Of a stretch of 64,000 nt of DNA, positions 43,615 to 53,233 are shown in pieces; position 1 is the first letter of the stretch, and the number at the start of each line of letters is the position of its first letter. The stretch covers positions 1 through 64,000 of the forward strand of contig JAJEJB010000056.1 in the NCBI GenBank assembly GCA_022828135.1, given 5' to 3'. A program made the translations under genes and the position numbers. The notes below the pieces were generated by a model. The model had not been told where the DNA came from. It ran no database searches and saw nothing but the letters and a program-made list of their open reading frames with translations. The stretch comes from Acidimicrobiia bacterium (GTDB lineage Bacteria > Actinomycetota > Acidimicrobiia > Acidimicrobiales > Aldehydirespiratoraceae).

Positions 43615-45030
43615 ATGACCGCTGAGCTGATCAGGCAGAGCGCCGGCGAGGTGGTCGGCGCGCTGGCGGCGGGCGACCTCAGCCCCCACGACGCCCTCGA
43701 CGCAGTGCAGGCCCGGGTCGAGGCGGTCGACCCCCTAGTCAATGCACTGCCGACCCGCTGCTTCGACCGGGCCCGGGAGCACGCCGACCGTCTAATGGCA
43801 GTCCCGCCCGGCGAACGCGGTGTGCTGGCCGGTCTGCCCGTTCCCATCAAGGACCTCACGGCTGTGGCCGGCGTCAGAACCACTCACGGGTCACGGCTGA
43901 GGGAGGACTTCGTGGCGGAACAGTCCGATGTCATAGTCGAGACGCTCGAAGCGCACGGCGCCGTGGTCTATGCAAAATCGAACACCCCCGAGTTCGGAGC
44001 GGGCGGGAACACCTTCAACGACGTCTTCGGGGCCACCCGCAACCCCCACGACCTGCGCCTCACCGCCGGCGGCTCCTCGGGCGGGGCGGCCGCGGCCGTG
44101 GCCACCGGCATGGCCTGGCTGGCCCACGGCTCGGACCTGGCCGGCTCGCTGCGCACCCCCGCCAGCTTCTGCGGCATCACCAGCCTGCGCCCCTCGCCGG
44201 GACGGATCGCCAACGGACCGAGCGTCGTGCCGTTCCAGGTGCATTCTCAACAGGGTCCGATGGCGCGTGACATCGGCGACCTTGCCCTGCTGGCCGACGC
44301 GATGGTGGGCGAGAGCCCCCGCGCCGGGCTCGGCAAGCCGCCGCCCCAAGAGTCGTTCCGCAGCGCTGCAGCCTCTCCGATGCGTCCGGCCCGGGTGTCC
44401 TACAGCGTCGATCTAGGCGTCACCGAGACCGCACCGGAGGTCGCCGAGGTGTGCGACCGGGCGATGCATGCCCTCGAGGGCGGCGGCGTTGAGGTCGTCG
44501 TCGACCACCCGGATCTGTCCGAAGCAGCAGTGGCCTTCGATGCCCCCCGGGCGCTCATGTTCGCCACCCTCCTGGGACCCGAACTCCCCCAGGCTCGAGA
44601 TGTCCTCAAGCCGGAGCTCGTATGGAACATCGAGCGGGGACTCGCTCTCGACGGCGACGCCGTACGCGACGCGATAGCAGCGCAAGGACGTATCTTCCAG
44701 CTAGCCGCCGACTTCATGGGCGACTACGACCTGCTGATCTGCCCGGCTGCCAGCGTCTTGCCGTTCCCGGTGGAGGAGCGCTACGTCGGCTACCGCGACG
44801 GGCTCCCGCCGAGCGAGTACTACCGCTGGCTGTCGATCGCCGCGGCCGTGAGCGTCACCACCCTGCCGGTCATCACGATCCCCTGCGGCCGGACCGAGAC
44901 CGGTCTCCCAGTCGGAATCCAGCTGATCGGGCGGCCTCACGGGGAGCTTGAACTCTTCTCGCTGGCCAGTCACATCGAGCAGCTCCTCGGGTTCGACCCC
45001 GCCATCGTCGACGTGGCTTGGCCCGACTAG
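43615..45030 (+). CDS. Amidase-signature family hydrolase
   Basis: A 471-residue amidase. The Ser-cisSer-Lys triad is recognisable: Lys in LPVPIKDLTAV, the Gly/Ser-rich signature LTAGGSSGGAAAAVATG, and the nucleophile region HGSDLAGSLRTPASFCG. The sequence reads GSDLAGSLR where many amidases have GTDTGGSIR. The family hydrolyses carboxamides; GatA function is unlikely given the context and the absence of gatB/gatC. ATG at 43615 lies 15 bases after the flavoenzyme gene. Confidence 0.87.
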   Translation: MTAELIRQSAGEVVGALAAGDLSPHDALDAVQARVEAVDPLVNALPTRCFDRAREHADRLMAVPPGERGVLAGLPVPIKDLTAVAGVRTTHGSRLREDFVAEQSDVIVETLEAHGAVVYAKSNTPEFGAGGNTFNDVFGATRNPHDLRLTAGGSSGGAAAAVATGMAWLAHGSDLAGSLRTPASFCGITSLRPSPGRIANGPSVVPFQVHSQQGPMARDIGDLALLADAMVGESPRAGLGKPPPQESFRSAAASPMRPARVSYSVDLGVTETAPEVAEVCDRAMHALEGGGVEVVVDHPDLSEAAVAFDAPRALMFATLLGPELPQARDVLKPELVWNIERGLALDGDAVRDAIAAQGRIFQLAADFMGDYDLLICPAASVLPFPVEERYVGYRDGLPPSEYYRWLSIAAAVSVTTLPVITIPCGRTETGLPVGIQLIGRPHGELELFSLASHIEQLLGFDPAIVDVAWPD

Positions 45031-45051
45031 CCCCGGACGTACGATGGCGCG

Positions 45052-45825
45052 ATGGTAGAAGTCACTGCCCTCGCCGCGCCCATCGGCGCGGTCCTCGGTA
45101 GTGCTGACAGCCCCGTGCCACTCAGCAAGATCGAACTCATACGAGGCGCGCTAGCGGACCGTCTCGTCGTCGTCCTGCCGGGACAAACGATGGACCCCCG
45201 TTCGCTCGATGCGTTCATGGACGCGTTCGGACCGGCCCACATCCACCACGAGGACCAGGGGGTCGTGCACGCTGCGGGCCTTCCCTCTGTTCTCGAACTG
45301 CGCAAGGACCCTGACGGCGCTCTCTTCGGCGGTTCCGGATGGCATGCAGACGCCACGTTCGAGGACCCCTGCGGGAAGATCACCGGCCTGTACGCCGTTA
45401 ACGTGCCGGCAGTCGGCGGCGACACGTTGTTCGCGAGTTCGATCGCCGCGTTCGAGGCGCTCAGCCCCATGATGCAACAGTTGCTCACCGGGCTGAACGC
45501 GGTCCACTCCTACGACGGACCGGGTCGGCCGGACCACCGAGACCTCACCGCCGTGCACCCCGTGGTCAAGCGCCATCCCAAATCGGGACGCCAGGGGCTG
45601 TACGTCAACAACATGTTCGTGACCCGGTTCGATGGCATGACCAGCGAGGAGAGCAGGGCGCTACTCGAGTTCCTCGAGGCGCACACCACCCGACCTGAGT
45701 TCACCTGCCGAGTCCGGTGGGCCCCGAGCCAGCTGGTCCTCTGGGACAACCGATTCACACTTCACTATCCCATCAACGACTTCGGCCGCCAGCCTCGCCT
45801 GCTCTACCGCAGAGTCGCGGTCTGA
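45052..45825 (+). CDS. TauD/TfdA-family Fe(II)/2-oxoglutarate dioxygenase
   Basis: A 257-residue dioxygenase. The facial triad is visible as HxD in GGSGWHADATFED and the distal His in NRFTLHYPIND, with the 2-oxoglutarate Arg in RQPRLLYRRVAV at the C-terminus. Relatives hydroxylate taurine, 2,4-D, trimethyllysine or gamma-butyrobetaine. TACGAT (45040-45045) lies 6 bases before the ATG, so it may be transcribed separately without a leader. Which substrate it uses cannot be read from sequence. Confidence 0.88.
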   Translation: MVEVTALAAPIGAVLGSADSPVPLSKIELIRGALADRLVVVLPGQTMDPRSLDAFMDAFGPAHIHHEDQGVVHAAGLPSVLELRKDPDGALFGGSGWHADATFEDPCGKITGLYAVNVPAVGGDTLFASSIAAFEALSPMMQQLLTGLNAVHSYDGPGRPDHRDLTAVHPVVKRHPKSGRQGLYVNNMFVTRFDGMTSEESRALLEFLEAHTTRPEFTCRVRWAPSQLVLWDNRFTLHYPINDFGRQPRLLYRRVAV

Positions 45826-45853
45826 CGCTCCCGCGGTCACTCATCGGCCGCCG

Positions 45854-47155
45854 CTAGGAGACCGTGAACAGCGGTCCGGGCGCGGGTGGCCCGTGGGCGG
45901 TCGGTGAGTCGGGGGCGCGGGCGGGTCCGTAACGGATCCGCTCGGGCGGTGCGATGGTGTACAAACCCCGGCCGTCGGGCACCTCCCGCCAGCCGTGGCG
46001 GTGCACTTTCTGGTGGCATATCCAGCACAACAACATCAGATTGTCGATGTCGGTGCGACCACCTTGTGACACCGGCTCAATGTGGTGGCCGTCGGACACC
46101 CACATGTCCGCGCCGCAGCCGCCGCAGGCCCCGTACCGGGCCCGCAACGCGGCCATCTGAGCCTTGGTGGCAAGCCGTTTGGCATGGCCGTGCCACAAGG
46201 GCACGCCCTCACCGCTGAACACCACGCCCCTGATGGCGCCGTTGCAGAAGTGCTCCTCAAGCACACTCTGGGGGATCACTCCGCCCCCGGCGACCTCTGC
46301 GAACGCCTTCGTTCCGTCGGCGCTCAGATGCTGAACGATGGTGATGTCAGCCGAGGGCTTGACCCCGCATCCGCACTGGTTGTCACCGCCGTCGCCGGCG
46401 CTGTCGGCTTCGCGGCTGCGTCTGTCAGCCCTGGAGTAGATGCCCCCGTGTGAGGTCAGTGTGTCCAGCGCGTCGGCCATGCGCTGGTTGAGACTGCGCT
46501 TCTCGCCGCCGGGACTGTGCAGGTCCATCCGGCGCAGCCGCTCAGCCTCCTGCAGGAACCGCTTGTGCACCTTCGCTGCGGTCACCGGGTCCAGTTCGCC
46601 CCGCAGATGCACCATCCCGTCGTCACCATCCCAGAAACTCAACCGCCGACGCGCCCTCTGGCGGCGATACAGCTCCTCACCATCATCGACCTGGCGCTTA
46701 GCCGCCCATCTGCCGGCCTCACGGGAGAACTGCTCAGGAGACAACACCGCAGCCTGAGCCAACAAGTCGCCGTCCTGCTCAACCTGCTCGGCGCTGGTCT
46801 TCTCACAGGTGGTCGCGAGAGTCCTGGCGTTGGCCACAGATATCTCACCGGCCTCTAGCGCGTCGCGAACCGCAGGCATCTCCTGGAGCTTCTCGACGGT
46901 CTTGACCTGACTGGCCGCCTCCCGCTTGGACAGCCCCGCAGCCTGCGCCAACACCCCCACACCGCCATCGCCGTGACGGTCCCGCGCCGCCACCAGAGCA
47001 GCCGCATCAGCCTGCAACACCGCCACCTGCGCCCCGAACGCCTTCGACTCCTCCAACACCATTCGAGCATCCGCGGTCGGAGTGTCCGCATCGTTCACCA
47101 GCCGGATCAACTCCGCCAGCCCCTCCCGCACCCGTTGTGCCGCCTTGATCGCCAT
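45854..47155 (-). CDS. DUF222/HNH endonuclease-domain protein (13E12 type)
   Basis: A 433-residue protein with an N-terminal DUF222-like helical region (about 1-230, charged and partly coiled-coil) and a C-terminal HNH nuclease domain. CGGCGADMWVSDGHHIEPVSQGGRTDIDNLMLLCWICHQKVH supplies the paired Cys zinc ligands, the catalytic His and the Asn/His of the HNH motif. Such genes are multicopy in actinobacteria and are often treated as mobile-element-like; function is not established. ATG at 47155 or 47161 is possible. It stands alone between convergent TauD and a same-strand methyltransferase. Confidence 0.85.
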   Translation of the reverse strand: MAIKAAQRVREGLAELIRLVNDADTPTADARMVLEESKAFGAQVAVLQADAAALVAARDRHGDGGVGVLAQAAGLSKREAASQVKTVEKLQEMPAVRDALEAGEISVANARTLATTCEKTSAEQVEQDGDLLAQAAVLSPEQFSREAGRWAAKRQVDDGEELYRRQRARRRLSFWDGDDGMVHLRGELDPVTAAKVHKRFLQEAERLRRMDLHSPGGEKRSLNQRMADALDTLTSHGGIYSRADRRSREADSAGDGGDNQCGCGVKPSADITIVQHLSADGTKAFAEVAGGGVIPQSVLEEHFCNGAIRGVVFSGEGVPLWHGHAKRLATKAQMAALRARYGACGGCGADMWVSDGHHIEPVSQGGRTDIDNLMLLCWICHQKVHRHGWREVPDGRGLYTIAPPERIRYGPARAPDSPTAHGPPAPGPLFTVS

Positions 47156-47217
47156 GAACACATCCTGCCGAGGGGGTGTGACATTTGTCAGTAGTTTTCA
47201 AGAAATATCAAGAGTTT

Positions 47218-48051
47218 TTATGGATTATTGTCCGCACGGATCGGCCCGGTGCAGATGAAGATGGCCCCGCCGACGGTCAGCGGAGCAGGCCCGTCACCAA
47301 AGCGCGCTCTCAGGATCTCGGAGACCCGCCCCGCCAGCCGCGAGCGGTCTGCCTCAACATCGAACGCCATCTTGAAGTAGGCGGTGCTCCGGTAGTAGTC
47401 GAGCACTGCGTTCACAGTCGGGAAGGCCAGAACCCCCGCCCATGGCTCCGCGTGCACCTCTAGAAACGAGCCGGTGAGCTTCTCACCGCCGGACTCGGCA
47501 TCGAAGTTGGTCGACATCCGCTCGACGAGCCGGCCGCCGAGATCGGCCGCCGCCTCGGTGTGAGCATCTTGTAGCTCCGGCCGGCTGCTGGAGCTGTTGG
47601 TGGTGGCCACGAAGAGTCCGTCGTCGCGAAGCACCCGAGCGGCCTCGGCCGCGGCCAACCGGGGATCACGCACGTGATAGAGCATGTGCCGCGCCACTGC
47701 CGCGCCGAACGATGCGCTCCTGAACGGCAGGCGGGTGGCATCGAACTGGAGGAGGTTGGGCGAGGGCCTGCCTGCGTCGCCGGAGATCGACTGCAACTGG
47801 CGGAGCGAGAGGTCGCCCGCGATCACGTCCTGCCGATCCAACACGGTCGGCCCGACCGGCAAGAGCGGAGCACCCACACCGCACCCGATGTCGACGATCG
47901 GTGAGCAACCGGCGATTCGCCGTGTCACCCCGTCGAACAAGCGCTGCGATGCAGCGTCGATGACGAGATACCGGCCGAAGACCCCGACCCTGGTACTGAG
48001 CGGCGTTTCCGTCTCGTACAGAGGGCGGGGATCGACGAACGGAGCTTGCAC
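47218..48051 (-). CDS. Class I SAM-dependent methyltransferase
   Basis: A 277-residue methyltransferase. Motif I is PIVDIGCGVGAPLL near residue 53, an acidic ribose contact follows (DVIAGDLSLRQL), and motif IV/post-I segments are FDATRLPFRSASFGAAVARHML and AARVLRDDGLFVATT. It starts at GTG 48051, 6 bases after the macrodomain gene stop. The substrate is unknown; a metabolite or quinone-type small molecule is typical for this Methyltransf_11 layout. Confidence 0.82.
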   Translation of the reverse strand: MQAPFVDPRPLYETETPLSTRVGVFGRYLVIDAASQRLFDGVTRRIAGCSPIVDIGCGVGAPLLPVGPTVLDRQDVIAGDLSLRQLQSISGDAGRPSPNLLQFDATRLPFRSASFGAAVARHMLYHVRDPRLAAAEAARVLRDDGLFVATTNSSSSRPELQDAHTEAAADLGGRLVERMSTNFDAESGGEKLTGSFLEVHAEPWAGVLAFPTVNAVLDYYRSTAYFKMAFDVEADRSRLAGRVSEILRARFGDGPAPLTVGGAIFICTGPIRADNNP

Positions 48052-48057
48052 TGCGGG

Positions 48058-48618
<561 letters not shown>

Positions 48619-48665
48619 TCTGCCCGCCGAAGCGGCAGAGATCCCGGTTCGGAAGGCCCCGACTC

Positions 48666-49499
48666 TCAGCCGCTAGCGATGAGCGCCACGGCCGCCAGCG
48701 CAATTCCCAGTCCCAGCAGCTGGACCCTTCGCAGTCTCTCCCGGAACACCAGCCACGCCCAGAACACCGTTGCGGCGGGAAACAGCGACGCGAGGACAGC
48801 CGCCACCGATGTAGACCCCAGCCGGGCCGCAGTCAGGAACAGCGCATTTCCGGCCGTCACCAGTGCCGCGATGCCGATCACGTGGAGCCAGACTCCGCGT
48901 GACGTCGACAGCGCGAGTCTCCTGGCGGCAATGACCACAGAGAGCACCACGAACCCCGACCCGCGCGCGGCCACGATCGGCCAGAGACCGCTGTCCTCGG
49001 ACGTATTGGCGAGACAGACCAGCAGCATCCCGACCCCGACGGCGCCACCCAGCCCGTAGAGCACGCTGGAGCCGACGGAGCCTCGCTGCTCGGAACGGGC
49101 CATGCTGACCAGCCCGATGGCCAGCAGCCCGAGCAGGACCCCTGCGGTTGCGGTCGGCGACAAGGTGTCATCACCGAAGAGCGATGCGACGATCACCGGC
49201 AGCGCGGCCGCGCCCACGCCGGCCACCGGCGCCGCGATGCTGACCCGGGCGCGGGCGTATCCCGCGTACAGCGCCACCAGACCGCCCGCCAGCACGACGC
49301 CGCCCAGAGAACCCCACGCCACGTCGGCCATGCTCGCCTCGCCCACCACCACCAACGAGGCCACGAACGCCAACAGAAGGCCCACCAGACTCGAGGCCGC
49401 AGTCACGACGACCGGGTCGGCTCGCCGGCTGGCCAGACCGCCCAGGAAGTCCGATGTCCCCACTGACAGCGCGGCCAGCAATCCCAAAAGCACCGTCAT
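48666..49499 (-). CDS. EamA/DMT-superfamily transporter
   Basis: A 277-residue membrane protein of about ten hydrophobic helices in two EamA repeats, the layout of drug/metabolite exporters. Segments such as [29 protein letters not shown] and the late [37 protein letters not shown] are typical. The substrate cannot be predicted. Confidence 0.87.
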   Translation of the reverse strand: MTVLLGLLAALSVGTSDFLGGLASRRADPVVVTAASSLVGLLLAFVASLVVVGEASMADVAWGSLGGVVLAGGLVALYAGYARARVSIAAPVAGVGAAALPVIVASLFGDDTLSPTATAGVLLGLLAIGLVSMARSEQRGSVGSSVLYGLGGAVGVGMLLVCLANTSEDSGLWPIVAARGSGFVVLSVVIAARRLALSTSRGVWLHVIGIAALVTAGNALFLTAARLGSTSVAAVLASLFPAATVFWAWLVFRERLRRVQLLGLGIALAAVALIASG

Positions 49500-49612
49500 G
49501 ACGACATCACCGGCGTGAGTCTGGCCGACTGATCGCCGGCTTGCCGAGGTCGCGAGGTGGGCGCAGCCACGACGCCGGCCGCCCGGCCCCGCCCGGCGCG
49601 TACCCTCGGAGC

Positions 49613-50095
49613 ATGCCGCGGCTGTTCGTCGCTGTCTGGCCGCCCGACGAGGTGCTGCGGGAACTGGTCGCCATGCCGAGGCCCGCGGTGGACGGGCTGC
49701 GCTGGACCAAGCCCGGGCGGCTGCATGTCACCCTTCGGTTCCTTGGACAGTGCGACGAGGCCGAAATCCAGGCCGCGCTGTCCGCCGCCCGCCTACCCGC
49801 GGCGCGGGCGGCGCTTGGGCCGCAAGTCAAGCGGTTGGGGCGTGGCGTCCTGATGATCCCAGTTCAGGGTCTCGACGACCTGGCCGCAGCAGTCGAGGCA
49901 GCCGTTTCGCAGGTGGGCCTGCCGCCGCCCGATCATCCCTTCACCGGCCACCTCACCGTGGCCCGGTTCAAGCGCAAGCCCCCGCCCGGCTACCGGCCGT
50001 CACTGGATGCGTCGTTCGCGGTCACGGACATCGCGCTCGTGAGGACCGAGCCGTCCGGCACTTACACCAACGTCGAGCTCTTCACGCTGGTCTAA
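49613..50095 (+). CDS. thpR: RNA 2',3'-cyclic phosphodiesterase (2H family)
   Basis: A 160-residue 2H phosphoesterase. The two His-x-Thr/x motifs are HVTLRFLG near residue 32 and HLTVARFKR near residue 117, and the protein opens MPRLFVAVWPP as in ThpR/LigT proteins. These open 2',3'-cyclic phosphate ends on RNA. ATG at 49613 is chosen because the frame upstream is unrelated and TACCCT (49601-49606) lies 6 bases before it, indicating a leaderless message. Confidence 0.9.
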   Translation: MPRLFVAVWPPDEVLRELVAMPRPAVDGLRWTKPGRLHVTLRFLGQCDEAEIQAALSAARLPAARAALGPQVKRLGRGVLMIPVQGLDDLAAAVEAAVSQVGLPPPDHPFTGHLTVARFKRKPPPGYRPSLDASFAVTDIALVRTEPSGTYTNVELFTLV

Positions 50096-50104
50096 GTCGG
50101 GCCA

Positions 50105-50977
50105 TCAGTCGAGAAGGGCGTCGGAGCGGACCCTGGCCCGCTCGGCCTCCTCGTGGGCGGGCAGCACCCGGCCGAAGAGCTGGCGGGTGCGGGCCACCCG
50201 GCCGATCACCCCGGGCTCCAGGGTGTAGGCGAAGATGGCGGCGTGGCGGGGTCGGGATCCGGCCCCCACCCTGGTGACCCGGTGCAGGGAATAGCGGCCC
50301 CTGAAGATCTGCAGATCGCCCGGCCGCAGCCCCAAGGTGCGCACCCCCTCCCGGCCGCCCGCCAGCACGGCCGCGATGGCATCGAAGCCTTCGTCGTCGG
50401 CCGAGCGGATCTGGGGCACGTACTCGAACAGCCCGCCCTCGTCGGCCGGCTGCACCAGCACGGTCACCGCGAAGTCGTTGGTGTCGAAGTGCCAGGTGAA
50501 CTGCTGGCCCGGATCGCAGATATTGGAGGTGAGCCCGGCCAGCGGGTCGTCGTAGCAGTACAGCGCCGGGATCTCCAGGCAGTCGGCGATGAAGCGGGCC
50601 ACCTCCGGCGCCCGGAACAGCACGTCGGTGGCGCAGCCGGGATCCCACGCATCACCCGGGATAAAACCGCTGGAGCGCTCGATGAACGTGTTGACCGGAT
50701 GGTCGGCCGGGTAGTCCGAATTGACGGCCGTGTGGAAGTAGGGGTTGATGACCTGGGTGGAGTAGTGGGTGGCGTGCTTGCGCTCACCGATCTCGTCGTT
50801 GAGCGCCGCCACCGCCTCGGCCCGCACGAACCCGCCCAGCACCGCGCAGCCCTCCGATCGCAGCCCAACTCGGGCGCGGTCCACAGCGGCTACATACCCC
50901 GCGGAGTCGGGGGCGTGGATCGGGAAGGCCTGCACATCGACGAGATCCGAGAGGCTCGCGGGCACGGCCTGCTGCAT
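50105..50977 (-). CDS. 2-oxoglutarate/Fe(II) oxygenase of the HalD/BesD/ArpA-like group
   Basis: A 290-residue 2OG oxygenase. The metal site is HxD in FTWHFDTNDFAVTVLVQ, with distal His in GRYSLHRVT and an Arg soon after. The motifs GGLFEYVPQIRSADDEGFDAI and LRPGDLQIFRGRYSLHRVT resemble the HalD/BesD/ArpA group. Radical halogenases of that group replace the Asp of HxD by Gly; here Asp is kept, so hydroxylation is expected. ATG at 50977 is the start, 16 bases after the dehydrogenase gene stop in the same direction. Free amino acids or betaine-like compounds are plausible substrates; this is inference. Confidence 0.72.
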   Translation of the reverse strand: MQQAVPASLSDLVDVQAFPIHAPDSAGYVAAVDRARVGLRSEGCAVLGGFVRAEAVAALNDEIGERKHATHYSTQVINPYFHTAVNSDYPADHPVNTFIERSSGFIPGDAWDPGCATDVLFRAPEVARFIADCLEIPALYCYDDPLAGLTSNICDPGQQFTWHFDTNDFAVTVLVQPADEGGLFEYVPQIRSADDEGFDAIAAVLAGGREGVRTLGLRPGDLQIFRGRYSLHRVTRVGAGSRPRHAAIFAYTLEPGVIGRVARTRQLFGRVLPAHEEAERARVRSDALLD

Positions 50978-50993
50978 TGCTTCCCCTTCCGTT

Positions 50994-51944
50994 TCACCTC
51001 TCCCAGTGGGGGGTCCAGTCGCCTTCCAGCTGCATCGACATTCTGGCATCGTCGGCGATACGCCGAGCGACGCACATCTCGCCGGCGTCCAGGCCGTAGC
51101 GGGCCGCGGCCCGCTCGAAGGCACTGCGGGCCGCCGCGGTCACCGGCAGATCGGCGTCCACGCTCGATTCGAGGTCGGCCAGCAGGCCCAGATCCTTCAC
51201 ACACAGCGCCAAGGGGAACGACGGATCGTAGTGACCGGCGAAGATGCTGGGGGCGTCATGGCGGGCGACGAAGCTGTCGCCCACGCTGTTGAGGATCGCC
51301 TCCCACAGGGTCTGGAGCTCGACACCGTTGGCCTGGCCGACCGCGAAGCCCTCCCCCAGCGCGGCGGCGGCCGCGAACCACAACTGGTTGGTAACCAGCT
51401 TGACAACATTGCCGGAACCGAGCGGCCCGCACTCGATGACGGTCCCGAGATGCTCAAGCACCGGCCGAGCGGCCGCGACGGCCGCCGGCTCTCCCCCCAC
51501 GAACAGGGTGAGCCCGCCCCGGCGGGCCCCGTCGACTGCGCCCGTGACCGGAGCGTCGACCGCGGCCACGCCTTCGGGCGCGGCCGAGGCCAGTTCCAGG
51601 ACCAGGTCCCGGCTGTTGGTGGTGAGGTCCACCCACACCGATCCCGGCCCGAGCTCGCTGAGGGCCCCCGCCGGTCCCGCCATCACCGCCTCCGCCTGGG
51701 GCGGTCCGGGCAGCGACGTCATGAACAGGTCGGCACCACGAGCGCAGTCTCGAGCCGACTCCGCCGCCGTGGCACCGTCCCCCACCGCCGCGGCCAGCGC
51801 GCCGGCATCCAGGTCGTAGGCGGTCACCGGGTTGCCCGCAGCCACCAGTCGCCGGCACATCGGGCCACCCATCGTCCCGAGCCCGACGAAGCCGATCCGC
51901 GGTCCGCCGCTCCGAGTCCTGGACGCCGAGCCGGTGCTATCCAT
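50994..51944 (-). CDS. 3-hydroxyisobutyrate dehydrogenase-family oxidoreductase
   Basis: A 316-residue beta-hydroxyacid dehydrogenase. The NAD(P) fold is RIGFVGLGTMGGPMCRRL, the substrate-loop region DAPVTGAVDGARRGGLTLFVGG, and the catalytic Lys is in GSGNVVKLVTNQLWF. Relatives oxidise 3-hydroxyisobutyrate, tartronate semialdehyde or 3-hydroxypropionate-like acids. ATG at 51944 is preferred over 51965 because TAGATT (51953-51958) lies 8 bases before it. If the neighbouring DddP-like proteins make acrylate or 3-hydroxypropionate, this enzyme could oxidise the latter; that is a hypothesis. Confidence 0.85.
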   Translation of the reverse strand: MDSTGSASRTRSGGPRIGFVGLGTMGGPMCRRLVAAGNPVTAYDLDAGALAAAVGDGATAAESARDCARGADLFMTSLPGPPQAEAVMAGPAGALSELGPGSVWVDLTTNSRDLVLELASAAPEGVAAVDAPVTGAVDGARRGGLTLFVGGEPAAVAAARPVLEHLGTVIECGPLGSGNVVKLVTNQLWFAAAAALGEGFAVGQANGVELQTLWEAILNSVGDSFVARHDAPSIFAGHYDPSFPLALCVKDLGLLADLESSVDADLPVTAAARSAFERAAARYGLDAGEMCVARRIADDARMSMQLEGDWTPHWER

Positions 51945-51977
51945 GGCCGCAGAATCTAGCGGCACCCCTGCTGGCGC

Positions 51978-53219
51978 TCAGTCCAGCAGTGCCTTGCTGA
52001 ACGGATACGCCGACAGCACCTCGGCACCGGTCTCGGTGATCAGGACCTGCTCCTCGAGCTTCACCGCCTCGGGCCGCCCGGCCGGCGCGACCAGGCTCTC
52101 GACACACAGGACCATGCCAGGCTCGACGACGCCTGGGTAGCCGTCGGACCCGAACAGCTCCCGGTTGAGCACCAGCGGGTACTCGTTGCTCACGCCGAGG
52201 CCGTGGAGCACCACCGCGTTGCCGGGCGGGAAGTGCAGATCGCCCGGGGGACGATGAGCACGCTCGGAGACCTCGGCGAACGTCATCCCCGGCCGCAGCA
52301 TCTCGATGTTGCGCTGAACCTGCTCGTAGGCGGCCCCGTACATGGTCCGCTGCTCGGTGGTCGGCCGGGCATCGCCCGCCAGCCACGTGCGCGATATGTC
52401 CACGCCGTAGCCGCCCACGCCGATGTGGTCGGTATCGAAGGCCACCAGGTCGCCGTCGCGGATCACGCGGTCCGAGCACTCCTGGAACCAGGGGTTGGTG
52501 CGAGGGCCCGACGTCAGCAACCGGGTCTCGAACCACCCGCCGCCCTCGGCAATGGCGGTGCGATGCATTTCGGCCCACAACTCCTGCTCGGTGATCCCCG
52601 GATCCAGCGCGGCCTCCATGGCGCCGATGGCCCGTTCGCAGGCGGCCAACGCAACCCGCATGGCCGCGATCTCGGCGTCGCTCTTGATGACCCGGGCCAG
52701 GTTGGCGATCTCGCCGCCGTCGACTACCTCGACATCGAGCCGCTCAAGCGCCCGCAATCCGTACGGGTCCAGCCTGTCGACCGCCAGCCGCTTGGAACCG
52801 TGGCCCGATCCGCGACCGGCGCCGAGCAGATCGACTATTTCGGCGGCCCAGCGAGCGGCGTACTCCTCCGTGCGCGAACCGGTGAAGAAATGGAACCAGT
52901 TCACAGCCTCACGGGTCTCGCCCACCGCCGGATGACCCTCGGAGAGATGTTCGCAGCTCTTGAAGTCGAACAGCGTGACCGGCCCCTCAGCGGGCACGAA
53001 GACGTAGCGGCATGGGATGTGCAGGACGTACACGTCCATGTTCGAGGTTCCCGTGGCGTAGCGGATGTTGTTGGGGTCGTAGAACAGCCCGGCGTCGCAG
53101 CCGTGCGCAACCAGTTCAGCCTGTAGCCGGGCCAGCCGGTCGAGTTCCATGGCGACGCGAGCCGAATCGCCGGCCTGACCGCCACCGGCTGAACCGCTTG
53201 GATGCACTCTGGTGCTCAT
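51978..53219 (-). CDS. M24-family DddP-like protein, divergent paralogue
   Basis: A 413-residue protein with a creatinase-like N-terminal domain and a pita-bread M24 metal site: FDTD, VDISRTW, His in VVLHGLG, Glu in LCVESLV and Glu in KLEEQVLITE. It is a tandem paralogue of the next gene and resembles DMSP lyase DddP. Compared with DddP as I recall it, the catalytic Asp after the metal His (GLCDE) is Asn (GVSNE), the Tyr five residues before that His is Asn, and the N-terminal substrate Trp is Tyr. It keeps the metal site but probably not DMSP lyase chemistry. ATG at 53219 gives family-like length. Confidence 0.78.
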   Translation of the reverse strand: MSTRVHPSGSAGGGQAGDSARVAMELDRLARLQAELVAHGCDAGLFYDPNNIRYATGTSNMDVYVLHIPCRYVFVPAEGPVTLFDFKSCEHLSEGHPAVGETREAVNWFHFFTGSRTEEYAARWAAEIVDLLGAGRGSGHGSKRLAVDRLDPYGLRALERLDVEVVDGGEIANLARVIKSDAEIAAMRVALAACERAIGAMEAALDPGITEQELWAEMHRTAIAEGGGWFETRLLTSGPRTNPWFQECSDRVIRDGDLVAFDTDHIGVGGYGVDISRTWLAGDARPTTEQRTMYGAAYEQVQRNIEMLRPGMTFAEVSERAHRPPGDLHFPPGNAVVLHGLGVSNEYPLVLNRELFGSDGYPGVVEPGMVLCVESLVAPAGRPEAVKLEEQVLITETGAEVLSAYPFSKALLD

Positions 53220-53233
53220 GGGGTGCCGGCCGC

